Source: Limnephilus marmoratus (Eukaryota > Arthropoda > Insecta > Trichoptera > Limnephilidae). Taken from it: a stretch of DNA of 64,000 bases. How positions within the stretch are numbered: the stretch's first letter is position 1; each line of letters opens with the position of its first letter. This document shows positions 32,401-42,770 of this stretch, piece by piece. Position numbers and translations under genes: made by a program. The stretch covers positions 26,524,104 through 26,588,103 of the forward strand of contig OU862917.1 in assembly GCA_917880885.1 (NCBI GenBank), read 5' to 3'. The notes below the pieces were generated by a model that saw only the letters and a list, made by a program, of their open reading frames with translations, searched no databases and was not told where the DNA came from.

Positions 32401-32825
32401 AATTATTTATGAACTAATATTATTATATTATACAAATTTCCCGAGGACTGATATTAAGGGCCATTAACCAGCCAGCGGTCGAGAATTCAAATTTCGTCGA
32501 AAGATGTTCTTACGATCGTACAGGGCGGTTCCAATGGAAAGATTAATTATTCTCCGTACCAGCTTTTTTTAAATAATAACTCAATATCTATTTTATTTCA
32601 TTCAAAATTTGCTTTAATTTATACCTACATTCAAAAATGCTGAAAGGCATGATGATAAAACATTTAAAATACGTACTTTTTGTAATTATTTTTTGATGAT
32701 AAGTATTTATAATTTTTTAATAATGACTAAGCAAAATAAGAAAGTAAAAAAAATCTTAAATATAATTCTTATAATAATTTCTTCTTCAAACTTCGCAAAA
32801 TTACTTTGTGGCATCATTAATTATA

Positions 32826-32942
32826 TAATGAATAACATATCACTTTGTTTAAACCACTATATTAAACACAATATCTACATGTTATCTTCATCAGGATATG
32901 TCAATAGTGGTTTAAACAAAGTGATATGTTATTCATTATACT
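32826..32942. repeat. Short hairpin from a Penelope-type terminal repeat
   Basis: TATAATGAATAACATATCAC and CTTTGTTTAAACCACTAT are mirrored at the right, with a loop that contains CTGATGA on the minus strand (inverse of TCATCAG). GTGGTTTAAACAAAGT links it to the terminal repeats at 52890 and 61730. No GAAAC box. Confidence 0.5.
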
Positions 32943-32967
32943 TATAATAATTCTTATAAGACCGTAA

Positions 32968-33133
32968 GGCTACGAACACACAGGCAGGCGGCTTGCTTAG
33001 CGCCTAGAGCATAGATGGGTAGTAGATAGCCGATGGATAGCCGCTTAGCGTGTATCCAGGTAAACCAACGTGTTGGTTTTTTGCCACTAGGCTCTAGGCG
33101 CTAAGCCAGCCACCTGCCTATGCGTTCTTAGCC
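32968..33133. mobile_element. PIF/Harbinger-like MITE
   Basis: The ends GGCTACGAACACACAGGCAG and (reversed) GGCTAAGAACGCATAGGCAG continue inverted for about 47 bases to CTTAGCGCCTAGAGC. TAA stands at both edges (32965-32967 and 33134-33136), as expected for the TWA duplications of Harbinger elements. It is 166 bp and non-coding. Confidence 0.65.
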
Positions 33134-33188
33134 TAAATAAATTGACAAACTGAAGTATTTTCGCCACAAAACACGTGCGCGGATCCTT

Positions 33189-33911
33189 TTTTAAAGATTT
33201 TATTTACCTAAACTAAAATTAAAATTCTGAAAAGTAGCTTTCCCAGAAAATTTATTGATTTATTTTACTGCATATGATTTGAAATGTGTGCTGTATAATA
33301 GTTTTTTTTTAAATTTATCTGCCAACGACCTACGGTAAAACCTTATTGTACTAAAAATAAATATATTTTCTCAAAAATTTAAAATATAGCTTTACTGGAT
33401 AAAAGAATAGTCTTTGGAAATCAATTTATATTTTTTGTGGAAAAGAGTCAATAAGTCAAAATTTGATTTAAAAATGACATATTTCCGGTTCTGTCAGGTT
33501 ATTCCCTCTTAATGAATTTCCCTTTTCCTAAATCAAATTTTGATTTAGGAAAAGGGAAAAGATTTTAAAGATTTTATTTACCTAAACTAAAATTAAAATT
33601 CTGAAAAGTAGCTTTCCCAGAAAATTTATTGATTTATTTTACTGCATATGATTTGAAAAGTGTGCTGTATAATAGATTTTTTTAAAATTTATCTGCCAAC
33701 GACCTACGGTAAAACCTTATTGTAATAAAAATAAATATATTTTCTCAAAAATTTAAAATATAGCTTTACTGGATAAAAGAATAGTCTTTGGAAATCAATT
33801 TATATTTTTTGTGGAAAAGAGTCAATAAGTCAAAATTTGATTTAAAAATGACATATTTCCGGTTCTGTCAGGTTATTCCCTCTTAATGAATTTCCCTTTT
33901 CCTAAATCAAC
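33189..33911 (+). repeat. Tandem duplication joined by a hairpin
   Basis: 33189-33537 recurs at 33563-33911 (offset 374) with very few differences. The junction 33518-33557 is a palindrome built on CCCTTTTCCTAAATCAAA and its inverse. The duplicated part is the right end of the TTAA element and includes its edge TTAA (33883-33886). Confidence 0.75.
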
Positions 33912-34250
33912 ATATTGGTAGTTATGTATACCTCCGTTTTTGCTGCGCAGCGGTCTATTGCATTTCCTGAAAAGCAAATAGAAAAATCAATGTTTCAGCG
34001 AGCTTGTCGGGCTTCAGTGAGCTCCGCCAGACTTGACTTATGAGCATTGAGCTCAGAGCTGAGAGTTAACTGAAGTAGGCTATGAATATTTATAAAGTTT
34101 TCCAAATAATACTCCCCAAAAGCTGCTGCTACTAAAAGTTACTTTATAAATTAAGTATTAGCGTTTTAAATAAAACATACACATTCAATTTTACGTAAGA
34201 AAAACTTTCTTTTTATAACTTTTGAAGGTTATTCCCATTAATGTAATATA
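33912..34250. other. No gene recognised
   Basis: AT-rich spacer with no coding or repeat signal. Confidence 0.4.
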
Positions 34251-35279
34251 TCATCGAAGTAGAAGATAACAATAATAATCTAAACGAAAATATGAAAAAG
34301 AAAAAAAGACGCAGAAAAATAGAAAAAGAAAATTGTCGGAACTGGGACTTGAACCCAGAACCTCTCCATGAAAAAAATAGTTGAAGATAATATTCTTATT
34401 TGTGTACTGTATCAGGTCCCTCCCGACGTTGGCGATCACTCTTGAAAATGTCTCTCTGTCTTGCGCTGCCCGGAATAGTTCCTCCACACTTCTAATGCCG
34501 GACCACTCTCGTATATTTCGCAGCCAAGACATTTGTCTACTACCAGGCCCTCGGCGGCCCTCTATCTTGCCTTTCAATATTAAATGGAGCAAGTTATACT
34601 TCTCCCCTCGAAGTATATGACCCAGATATGAAATTTTCCTGATTTTTATTAATGTAAGCAGTTCTCTATCTGCTCTAGCCCGCCTGAGAATTTCTGTGTT
34701 GGTGATCATGTCAGTCCATGGGACCTTGAGCATTCTCCGGTGAAGCCACATTTCAAAAGCCTCTAACCTGTTCATGGTATTAACTTTCAAGGTCCATGTT
34801 TCACATCCATACAGCAAGACCGACCACACATAACATTTTAGCATTCTCTGCCTTAGTTTTAAGCTGATATTGTCGTTGCAGAAGTGGGATTTCATTTTAA
34901 TGAACGCAGTTCTTACTGCTTCAATTCTGCACCTAACCTCTACATCTGGGTCAAGAGTCTCCGTGAGAATACTGCCAAAGTATTTAAATCTTTCCACCTT
35001 TTCGACATTGCAACCATTTAACTGTATCATCGATTTAGAGTGATCTAGTGGTCCAAATGTCATCCATTTAGTTTTATTGACGTTGATTGATAGACCCAGT
35101 TGCTCACCAGCATTATTAACAAGATTTAATAGGTCTTGGAGGCCGTCGATACAGTCAGCTAGTAATTCAGTATCATCTGCGTATCTTATGTTATTAATGA
35201 CAACTCCTTTGATCTTCAGGCCCTTCTCAGTATTACTTAAGGCTCTTTTAAAGACATAGTTGGAATCAAAGATATTCAA
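34251..35279 (-). pseudogene. RTE-like non-LTR reverse transcriptase, 3' half
   Basis: The minus-strand frame opens in the palm domain with NIRYADDTELLADCIDGLQD (intact YADD catalytic box). It continues through the thumb (LGLSINVNKTKWMTFGPLDH, FKYFGSILTETLDPDVEVRC) and the C-terminal region SVLLYGCETWTLKVNTMNRL, FEMWLHRRMLKVPWTD, ISYLGHILRGEKY and GRRGPGSRQMSWLRNI. This order is typical of RTE and related insect LINE proteins. Endonuclease, fingers and the first catalytic Asp are missing, so it is 5'-truncated and inactive. The last 40 or so residues run into SINE sequence (34258-34383) and are not part of the original protein. It is flanked by inverted tRNA-like segments. Confidence 0.8.
34258..34383 (-). 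mobile_element. tRNA-like SINE segment at the 3' end of a LINE
   Basis: On the minus strand GAGAGGTTCTGGGTTCAAGT with CCCAGTT (B box) is followed by a pyrimidine-rich TCTATTTTTCTGCGTC tail. It matches 35394-35520 and 42583-42710 and directly follows the reverse transcriptase frame. Confidence 0.55.
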
Positions 35280-35393
35280 AATTTCAATACGTTTGGTTGG
35301 AATAGAGATTAAACAATAGTGGCGACAGGATAGATAATATTGTTAATTCTAAAATTTGAAAGATGTGATTTACAAATATGACGCTTTGACAGA

Positions 35394-35560
35394 AGGTGGC
35401 AATGGTAGAATTGGTAAAGGCGCACGTCCCGGTTAGATGAGAGGTTCTGGGTTCGAGTCCCAGTTGCGATCATTATCGTTTTCGATTTTTCTGTGTCTTA
35501 CTCTCTTTCATATTTTCATTTAGATCAGTATTGTTATATTCTTCAAATAAACATTTTATT
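35394..35560 (+). mobile_element. tRNA-derived SINE
   Basis: GGTAGAATTGGTAAAGGCGC (A-box region) and GGTTCGAGTCCCAG (perfect B box) at tRNA spacing, then a TTTTTCTGTGTCTTACTCTC tail. The acceptor arms do not pair, so it is not a tRNA gene. Same family at 34258 (inverse) and 42583. Confidence 0.65.
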
Positions 35561-36070
35561 TTAACATTAACACTTTTCCTGTAAAATTAAAATTTTCCGA
35601 CATCTACCAATAGGTACCTACTCATATAGTGCCTATTACTTTTTTCAATTTTATCTTTTTATCATAATTTATTTATTTATTTATGTACTGTTAACTAATT
35701 TAATAACCCATTTTATTTAATTAATTATAATGTATTACAAAAACATGGTAACACATTATTCCCAATGAGTTAAGAAACAAACTCAGTACGGGAAGGACAG
35801 AGACATATAAGTGCATTTTACATGGATTACATTACATTTTCCATTGAAATTCAGTATTTTTCCTTTGAAAGGTTTCCCAGTTAAATATTTGTTTATTTTT
35901 CTTTAAAAAATTTACCTTTCCTGTTTACAGGTTATCTCTCCTGTATATTATCCATTTATTTGTTTACTTATTAAATATGTGCTGAAAAACGATTCCATAA
36001 CAAAATTGATTGAGTTCTTTTCAAAGACTTAATTTTTTGTTTTTCTAGAAAATATTATTTGTTTATCTGT
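35561..36070. other. No gene recognised
   Basis: AT-rich spacer, no signal. Confidence 0.4.
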
Positions 36071-36074
36071 GAAA

Positions 36075-36591
36075 TTAACCCCTCAGGCCTCGTCCATATT
36101 TTGTCAGAGGGTCAAAATATTTCCATTGTTCAATAAAATCGAAATAAATGGAATATTTCTTAACGTATCCAAAAACTGAAAACCGTTTTTGAAAGGTGAT
36201 AAAAAGCGCTTTCAAATTCTATAAATCAAAAAACTTGTGATTTTTGAAATATAAAAATTTTACTTGCAAACAATTTTTTTTTTAAATGGCTCACGTTTCG
36301 TTTTTGCAAACTAAAATCACTGATAATGAAAAGAAAAAATATTTATTTATTTTATTGTTATTTATATAGATATTATAGATATTAAATATAAAAACAACTT
36401 TGGATTCATAAAGGTCTACATCTTTCTTCTTTTGTGGTTAACTTTTATATTTGAATATAAAGCGTGGTGTTTTCTCTTTCTAACACTGTTTATAACATAT
36501 ATCTCACAATGATAGTAAGGAAGACAAAACGATTGTTATGAGACCTATATGAGTTGTTCCTAAAAGTGAACAAATTAGTCTAATGGGCTAA
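36075..36591 (+). mobile_element. TTAA family 2 element, 517 bp
   Basis: Left end TTAACCCCTCAGGCCTCG at 36075. The right end is degraded (CTAA at 36588-36591). It aligns with the inverse of 55653-56625 but lacks about 450 bp of its middle. Non-coding. Confidence 0.6.
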
Positions 36592-36599
36592 CCCGATAA

Positions 36600-37836
36600 G
36601 ATTTATGTTAAGATTTATCGAGAAATACTAATATAATTTTTATCTGATTTATTAATACATTGGTTAACTTGCTGGAAAAAATGTGGAATCGTTTTTCTAG
36701 GTTTTTCCGGCGAGATAGAAAAGGCAATTCTGGCTCCATATTAATCAAGGCTGCTCTTGATTGAGTAATTATCCCCAGAGGAAAGGAAAAACTCATTAAC
36801 TGGCACAAAGCAACCTCATGTATTTTTACCCCTTAAAAGTTTCACTTTTGAAAATAGGTGGTATGATTTCACTGAATCAAATTTTTTTTCTAAGGACCAC
36901 TAGTGAACATTTATTTACCAAGTTGTAGAAAATCTTCCAGTACAAGCGATGTGTTGAAATTAAAAATGATCAATTATTGATATAATCATTGTTTTGCACG
37001 AACCGTTATTTGAAATTATTTTTATTTTTATTACCATACGTACAACGAATACAAATAAAATTTTTTTACCCATTCCATCATCGAAAAATCATTCTAGATA
37101 TGAAAAAAATGATAAGATTATAATCGAAGACAAATACAAGATTATCCTACCTAATATATTTCAGGATATTGATGATATCGCAGCAGAGAAAACGAAGTAC
37201 TTCATAGTTTCGAATCCTACGAGTGCAGTTCCTTTGTGAAGATCACCCGATGATAGCCAATCTTCGATAGAAGTTTGTTTATAATCCTTATGTTTATAAT
37301 TCTTCATTTCTAAAAATTCAGAAGCATGTATTACAGTAGAACAGGTAATCGGTATTAAAATGGACAAAATAAATGACATAATTGCAAGATTCACGAAACT
37401 TTGGTCTTGGCAGTATTAACGAAGATTTGCAGGTTCCCCCAAAATAAGGTGACGGAACACATTTACAAAATATATATTTTAACTTTTTATAAAACGTACA
37501 TTTTGTACACAGTTACAAAGGAAAATAAAAATAGCCTTTTCTCACCATGAAGAGACGTGGGGCTCTGGTTTTGGTGAGGTATTTCTAGCTCAATTATTTA
37601 AAATAATAAGAAAAAGATAAGTAAGAAAAATTCTAGATTCATTAATAACAGCTGATTTTTTGAAAAATAATAAAATGATTCTCATGGTAGTTTTAGGTAA
37701 TTTATATTTTAAGCTGAATTTCATGAATATTTTCGATAATTTTTAGATTTGATAGGATCAGATTTAATGACATCGACAGTGGAAATTTGAAATTTTCTCC
37801 GTTTTTACTCTCTTTTCGATCTGCGTCGTCTAAATA
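36600..37836. other. Unassigned; one small open frame with a signal-like start
   Basis: AT-rich except for two overlapping open frames around 36994-37394. The minus-strand frame is listed separately. The plus-strand frame 36994-37239 has no recognised motif. Confidence 0.35.
37161..37379 (-). CDS. Small open frame with signal-peptide-like N-terminus (uncertain)
   Basis: From the ATG at 37379 the frame starts MSFILSILIPITCSTVIHA, a good hydrophobic signal-like stretch with a small-residue cleavage context. It continues for about 53 polar residues (SEFLEMKNYKHKDYKQTS, IEDWLSSGDL) to TGA. It is 72 residues long and no family is recognised. An overlapping frame on the other strand and the lack of homology leave it weak; it could be an exon of a host gene or chance. 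Confidence 0.2.
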   Translation of the reverse strand: MSFILSILIPITCSTVIHASEFLEMKNYKHKDYKQTSIEDWLSSGDLHKGTALVGFETMKYFVFSAAISSIS

Positions 37837-38786
37837 TTAGGTCCTTACATATGAAATTGGCGAAACTGGCAACCTTGATCTCAAATATCTTCTCTTTGGT
37901 TAGGAATACCAAATTCAAATTTATGCAGCTATTTACTCATGTATTTGTGTTTCGAAAATTATAATTCATTTGTTTTTTCCTTAATAGTTTTTTTTTCTTT
38001 GCGTCACTTAGTTTACAAAATGGAAAACTTGAAATATCACGTTATTTACGAGTACGAGTTCTACCGTGGCACCAGTGCTGCAGAAACGGCTCGAAGGATT
38101 AATGATGTGTACGGCGACGGTGCCGCAAAAGAAAACACAGTGCGTTTTTGGTTCCAACGTTTTCGTTCTGGAAATTTCGACCTGCAGAACAAGCTCCGTG
38201 GACGGCCGGAGACCAAAGTTGATAATGAAGAATTGAAGGCTATTGTGGAAGCGGATCCATCGCAAACCGCGTCCGAGTTTTATCACTAACACCGAGCAGG
38301 CTGCGGTGTTAGTGATAAAACTTTTTTAATCCACTTGAAGCAAATTGGGAAGCTGAAAAAGCTTGAAAGGTGGGTACCTCACGAATTCAGTGAAGCAAAT
38401 CAACAAACGCGCCTTAGAACGCTAGACCACACACGGCACAACAGACGGCTACCAAATTAGAGGAGCTTCAATTGGAATGTCTAAGACATCCACCGTACTC
38501 TCCGGACCTTACCCCAACAGATTACCAATTTTTTAGAAATTTGGATAACTTCTTGCAAGGGAAAAAATTCAACTCCGATGGGGCAGTCCAAACCGCCTTC
38601 AAAGATTTTATTGATTCCCGTCCGAATGGTTTTTTTTAGTAAAGGGATCGATGAACTACCTATCAGATTGCAAAAGTGCAAAGATAGCAATGGTACATAC
38701 TTTGATTAAATAAATATATTATATTTAAAAAAATCGACTTTATGTTCCTCCCATACAAAACGCCAATTTCACATGTAAGGACCTAA
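37837..38786 (+). mobile_element. Mariner element, internally deleted
   Basis: The terminal inverted repeats TTAGGTCCTTACATATGAAA and TTAGGTCCTTACATGTGAAA (reversed) are about 27 bp long, with a TA duplication at 37835-37836 and 38787-38788. It is 950 bp against about 1.3 kb for intact mariners. It contains the transposase remnant 38020-38709. Confidence 0.85.
38020..38709 (+). pseudogene. Mariner transposase, central part deleted
   Basis: The frame from ATG 38020 gives the N-terminal helix-turn-helix region (YEFYRGTSAAETARRINDVY, TVRFWFQRFRSGNFDL, RGRPETKVDNEELKAIVEAD) and stops at 38287-38289. At the stop lies a palindrome TTTTATCACTAACACCG...CGGTGTTAGTGATAAAA. Then come KKLERWVPHEFSE (the WVPHEL box) and, after a large deletion, HPPYSPDLTPTDYQFF with the third catalytic Asp, then NLDNFLQGKKF and a C-terminal end NGTYFD. 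The first two catalytic aspartates are lost. The pattern is that of the cecropia/human Hsmar1-like mariner group. Dead. Confidence 0.85.
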
Positions 38787-38789
38787 TAT

Positions 38790-39700
38790 TTCTAGGAAAA
38801 AAATTCCAAGTAAAATTAAGTGCGTCTTTTACGACATGCATCTTAAGAGGATGTTCGTACTGAAAAATGCAAAGAAAATTAAAAACTATTCTTAATTTTT
38901 TTTACAAAAAAAGGTATTCTAGTATTTTAGTATTCTGGAGGATCAATTAAACGTTATTTTATAATAAAATTTCATAATTATACGTCTACAAAAACAGGAT
39001 ATATAATTTTTTGAAAAAAAAATTTTTCGCTCTCCTGAACAATTAACATTTTGTCCTTTTCAGTATTTCAAATTTCCGTGATCGACATGATTGCGTTATG
39101 TTCATTTTTTTCATTAAAATTTTGTTTTATCTCACCAAATATTGATATTATCGACTTTGGAGTGGTCTTATTATTTTCAACACTAATGAAAACATAATCA
39201 CTCGACCAGTTTGTAAATTCTTCAAAAAATCTCCTCCTAAAAGGGTATGACTTGGATTGGGTTGACGCATTTAAACTGCTAAATATGTATGGCCAAAGTT
39301 ATATAATTGCACGAGTTTTGACATTTATCAAACCCCATTTTACCTGCATTACAGGTAGACGAACTTAGCCTAAACGTAGCCAAATGCACAAGGTTGTATA
39401 TTTAGACAGTTGTGTAACCTAAAAAACTGGGTGGTTGTGCGCAGGCCCAAAAAACGGTTTATTTAATTAAATTAACTTCATTACTTTTGTAACGCACGGT
39501 GAACACAACAATCAATGATCGGTGGCCTCCTTCCTTACCTCAAACCTCTAACCTCTTACCTCGCCACTTGCTACTGCCGCAGTCAGGCTCTACGGTGAAG
39601 GCTTCTTTAGAGACGATCGATCTGGCGACCCGTCTTTAATGTGGGGACTAAAACAACGTTTTTTTTAAATGGTCGCTACAAAATATGGTACCGCACGTTT
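38790..39700. other. No gene recognised
   Basis: Bases 39480-39660 are less AT-rich, otherwise no coding or repeat signal. Confidence 0.4.
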
Positions 39701-39704
39701 TCAT

Positions 39705-40680
39705 CCAAATATCCCCGTCACAATATCCTCCGACAAAATATCCCCTGACATAATATCCCAATGACAAACTATCCTACGGACAAAACATTCTCCAACAAAA
39801 TATCTTTTCGTTTTTTTATTTTTTTTACTTTTTATTTTTACATGAGCTCCACACAGGAGGTCCTGAGGAAAAAAAATTCCCTCAGGGCCTATGTCATCTT
39901 TGGGGATGCTGTGTGGAGAGTTTTTTTAAGAAAAGGAAGAGAGGAGAGTTTTGGGAAGTAATAGGGTTTAAGGGGTGGGTAGGAATCTGGGGTTCAATGT
40001 GTCCTGGTCATCCGCCTCCAAGACCAAGACAAACCTCGCCTCATAAACCCGGGCACCCCTGCTTAATCACCAAACGTAGCGAACCGCTTGGGGTGACCTA
40101 TGGCAGAAGTGTTGGTTATCCAATAAAGGTTCCCGGGGCGGCGGTAACCATTCCCGCCTCCCAAATTGCAAGCGAAAAGTTAACCTAACTCTAACCTAAC
40201 TTAATCTAACCTAACCTAAACCAACCTAACTTTATTTTACATTTTACTATTATGAATAATAATTTATTGTCTTTACAGGGTATCTGTATAATTTTTGACC
40301 CATTTTACTATTATGAATAATAATTTATTTTCTTTACAGTCTGTATTATTTTCTTCCCATTTTTTTTAGGTTAGGTTCGGCTAGGTCATGTTAGGTTAGG
40401 TTAGGTTAGATTAGGTCAGGTTTTAGTAGATATTTTATTGGAGGATGTTTTGTCTGTAGGATATTTTGTCGCAGGATGTTTTGTTCGTAGGATATTTTGT
40501 CGGGGATATTTTGTCGTTGGGTATTTTGTCGCTATACGAAAAGTCGCGGAACCATAAAACATGTCCATTTATTTTACTTGTTTTGTTCGTAGGATATTTT
40601 GTCGGGGATATTTTGTCGGGGGGTATTTTGTCGCTATACGAAAAGTCGCGGAACCATTAAACATGTTCATTTATTTTACA
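39705..40680. mobile_element. Composite inverted structure with GACAAAATATCC subterminal repeats
   Basis: The left part (39705-39800) repeats GACAAAATATCC-like motifs, and the right part (40430-40640) repeats the inverse GGATATTTTGTCGG at about 20-bp steps. Inside are (CCTAA)n-like 40179-40232, (TTAGG)n-like 40366-40425 and a SINE copy. The right part also has a tandem duplication of about 100 bp (from about 40480 and about 40583). The overall inverted layout suggests a DNA element with subterminal repeats. Exact ends are unclear. Confidence 0.45.
39836..40168 (-). mobile_element. CR1-tail SINE-like element, full short form
   Basis: Ends CTCCCAAATTG on plus (the element's 5' end) and starts with ATTTTTACATGAGCTCCACA (the element's 3' tail). 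Same structure as 8010-8349. It lies inside the composite structure 39705-40680. Confidence 0.7.
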
Positions 40681-40799
40681 GGGGGTTCTAACTTTAGTAC
40701 GCTCAGTTGCTTTTTATTTTAGAATTTAAACTATTGTGTTGACTGAATTATGGGCTGAAAAATAAATATTATTGAATTTTTTAAGTAACTGTAACTTAA

Positions 40800-40985
40800 A
40801 TGGACTGGTGACCGGACATCTCATTAAATAGGCACTTCATCACTCTTTGAAAGGTCATAAAAACAGATGAAAAAACTAGGTTAAATAGGTTATGGACTAC
40901 TTTTTTCACAACTTTTAATGAATTTTCAAAGGGGTGTAGAAATGCCACCTATCGTTGAGTTGTCATGGAGCCGTGGGACTATAGT
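40800..40985. mobile_element. Fold-back MITE F2, diverged copy
   Basis: Weak inverted arms around TTTGAAAGGTCATAAA and TTTAATGAATTTTCAAA, with a centre containing AGGTTAAATAGGTTATGG. It aligns to 56685-56850 and 59440-59615. Confidence 0.5.
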
Positions 40986-40999
40986 AACCGCAGATCATA

Positions 41000-41520
41000 G
41001 AACTTCTATTATTGAGTACCTACGGCAACGTCTACACGACGCCCGTACAATGCACTGAGCCACGAGAACTAGCAAGTAAGTTTAAAAACAACTTGAATAT
41101 TGATGGAATGGTCCCCTTTGCTGCAGAGTTCGGCATTTTGTTGGCTTAGTGTGGATGGATCCCACGATGGTTTCCTACTTTGAAAGGCTCGAAAGTGGCT
41201 GTCATATCCATTACATATTTATATCATAAAATTTTAAAAACCTCACTTTTACTGTGATTTTTAAAGCCAATTATATAAAAAGAAATCTCACAATTTAGTT
41301 TTTATCGGTGTTTATGGTGGTAAAGTAAAAAAAAATCCCAAATTATTTGAATTACTAACTACGTAGTAGATTCTTTGTAATCCAGCCACGCTTTCATTAA
41401 AATATAAAATAGAAGTTATTTAAAAAAAAAACAAATTTTTCAATAATTTTTTAAAACCGTTATCCTTGTGAAACATGTTAAAATTTTGTTTTTTTGCTTG
41501 TTTTGGCCATTTTGTTCTTT
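41000..41520. other. No gene recognised
   Basis: AT-rich spacer with poly-A/poly-T runs. Confidence 0.4.
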
Positions 41521-41528
41521 TTACTTTG

Positions 41529-41814
41529 TTTTTTTTTTTTTTACATGAGCTCCACACAGGAGGCCCTGGGGAAAAAAATTTCCCTCAGGGCCTATGTCAT
41601 CTTTGGGGATGCTGTGAAGGAGAGGAGAGTTCTGGGAAGGAGGTTTAAGGGGTGGGTAGGAATCTGGGGTTCAGTGTGTGTCCTGGTCATCCGCCTCTAT
41701 GACCTAGACAAACCTCACCTTGTAGCTATCCACTTGGGACGACCTATGGCAGAGGTGTTGGTTATCCAATAAAGGTTCCCGGGGCGGCGGTACCCATTTC
41801 CGCCTCCCAAATTG
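41529..41814 (-). mobile_element. CR1-tail SINE-like element with internal deletion
   Basis: Poly-T at 41529-41542, the double hairpin, then the body with about 50 bp missing around 41710-41725 (no ACCCGGGCA segment), ending CCTCCCAAATTG. Confidence 0.65.
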
Positions 41815-41933
41815 TATAAATATAATTGTTGCATCCGTTTAGACTTTAGATGTTTTTAAGATTTACGTATTTCATATAATGTTAATGAATAATAATTTTT
41901 GAAATTTCATAATACCATATAAAAATAAAGTGA

Positions 41934-41962
41934 ACATCTCATCACAGGTTCTCCTAGTGAGG
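41934..41962 (+). repeat. LINE-type 3' stem-loop
   Basis: The stem CATCTCA/TGAGGTG (one G-T pair) encloses TCACAGGTTCTCCTAG. Same plan as 625-656. The region 41963-42090 is an AT-rich tail. Confidence 0.45.
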
Positions 41963-42097
41963 TGTTTACAAAACACTATAAATCATTTACGGTACACATT
42001 ATTCTTACTTTTCACTACATAAAATAAAAGATAAAAAAGTGTAATATTATTTACATATGTTCTAAATTAAAACAACTGTAAAATAAATACACATTTC

Positions 42098-42560
42098 CAA
42101 TTTGGGAGGCGGGTATGAGTACCGCCGCCCCGGGAACCATTTACTGGATAACCAACACCTCTGTCATGTGTCACCCCAAGTGGTTCGCTACGTTTGGTGA
42201 TTAGGTGCTCGGGTTCATGGGGTGAGGTTTGTTTAGGTCTTGGTGGCGGATGTGTTTGCCATCGTGGCGGACCGGATCAGAAGGGACTGGTTGAAGGAGA
42301 CCTTTTGATTTCACCAGCCGAACTCTCTCGACCCATCGCCTTACATCGCAGTGAAAGGACTGGATTCATTCCGTCACTACTGAACACACTGACCCCCAGA
42401 TTCCTACAAACCCTTCATATTTTTCCTTCCCACAACTTCCTCTCCTTTCTTTCCTTAAAAAGACCCTCCACACAGTACCTCCTAAGATGGCATAAGCTCT
42501 GAGGAAAATTATTTTCCTCTGTGTGGAGGCCCTCCCGTGTGGAGCTAATGTAAAAGAAAA
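42098..42560 (+). mobile_element. CR1-tail SINE-like element, long form
   Basis: Starts CAATTTGGGAGGCGGGTATG and has an extra internal segment (about 42260-42390, with CACCAGCCGAACTCTCTCG) that the short forms lack. It ends in the double hairpin and ATGTAAAAGAAAA. The long form at 57678 shares this segment, so short forms are probably internal deletions. Confidence 0.65.
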
Positions 42561-42582
42561 CTTAAAACAAATAATAACAAAT

Positions 42583-42710
42583 TAAGAGGTTCTGGGGTCG
42601 AGTCCCAGCTGCGACCGTTATCTTTTTCTATTTTTCTGTGTCTTGTTCTTTTCCATATTTTCGTTTAGATAATTATAGTTAATTAGTGTTATCTGCTTCT
42701 TCAATAAAAT
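42583..42710 (+). mobile_element. tRNA-derived SINE, 5'-truncated
   Basis: GAGGTTCTGGGGTCGAGTCC with CAGCTGCGACC (B box), then the TTTTTCTGTGTCTTGTTC tail and an AATAAAATAAAAG end. Same family as 35394. Confidence 0.55.
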
Positions 42711-42770
42711 AAAAGAAAAGAAAAACAATTTTTAAACTTACGGTAGCTTTATATTTGAGGGAAAAATCTT

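Larger units (their letters stand above)
32454..33512 (+). mobile_element. TTAA family 1, copy B, carrying nested insertions
   Basis: TTAA at 32454-32457 and 33509-33512, ends TTAAGGGCCATTAACCAG and (reversed) TTAAGAGGGAATAACCTG. It follows copies A and C but is about 330 bp longer because it holds a Penelope-type hairpin (32826-32942) and a Harbinger-like MITE (32968-33133). The right 320 bp are repeated downstream. Confidence 0.7.

Noticed and set aside
35394..35475. A tRNA gene
   Set aside because: The B box is perfect, but acceptor arms do not pair and the sequence continues into a SINE tail present in other copies.
36994..37239. Plus-strand frame with a TTTCAG acceptor-like site at 37158-37163
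   Set aside because: No partner exon or domain found; a single acceptor-like site is common by chance in AT-rich DNA.
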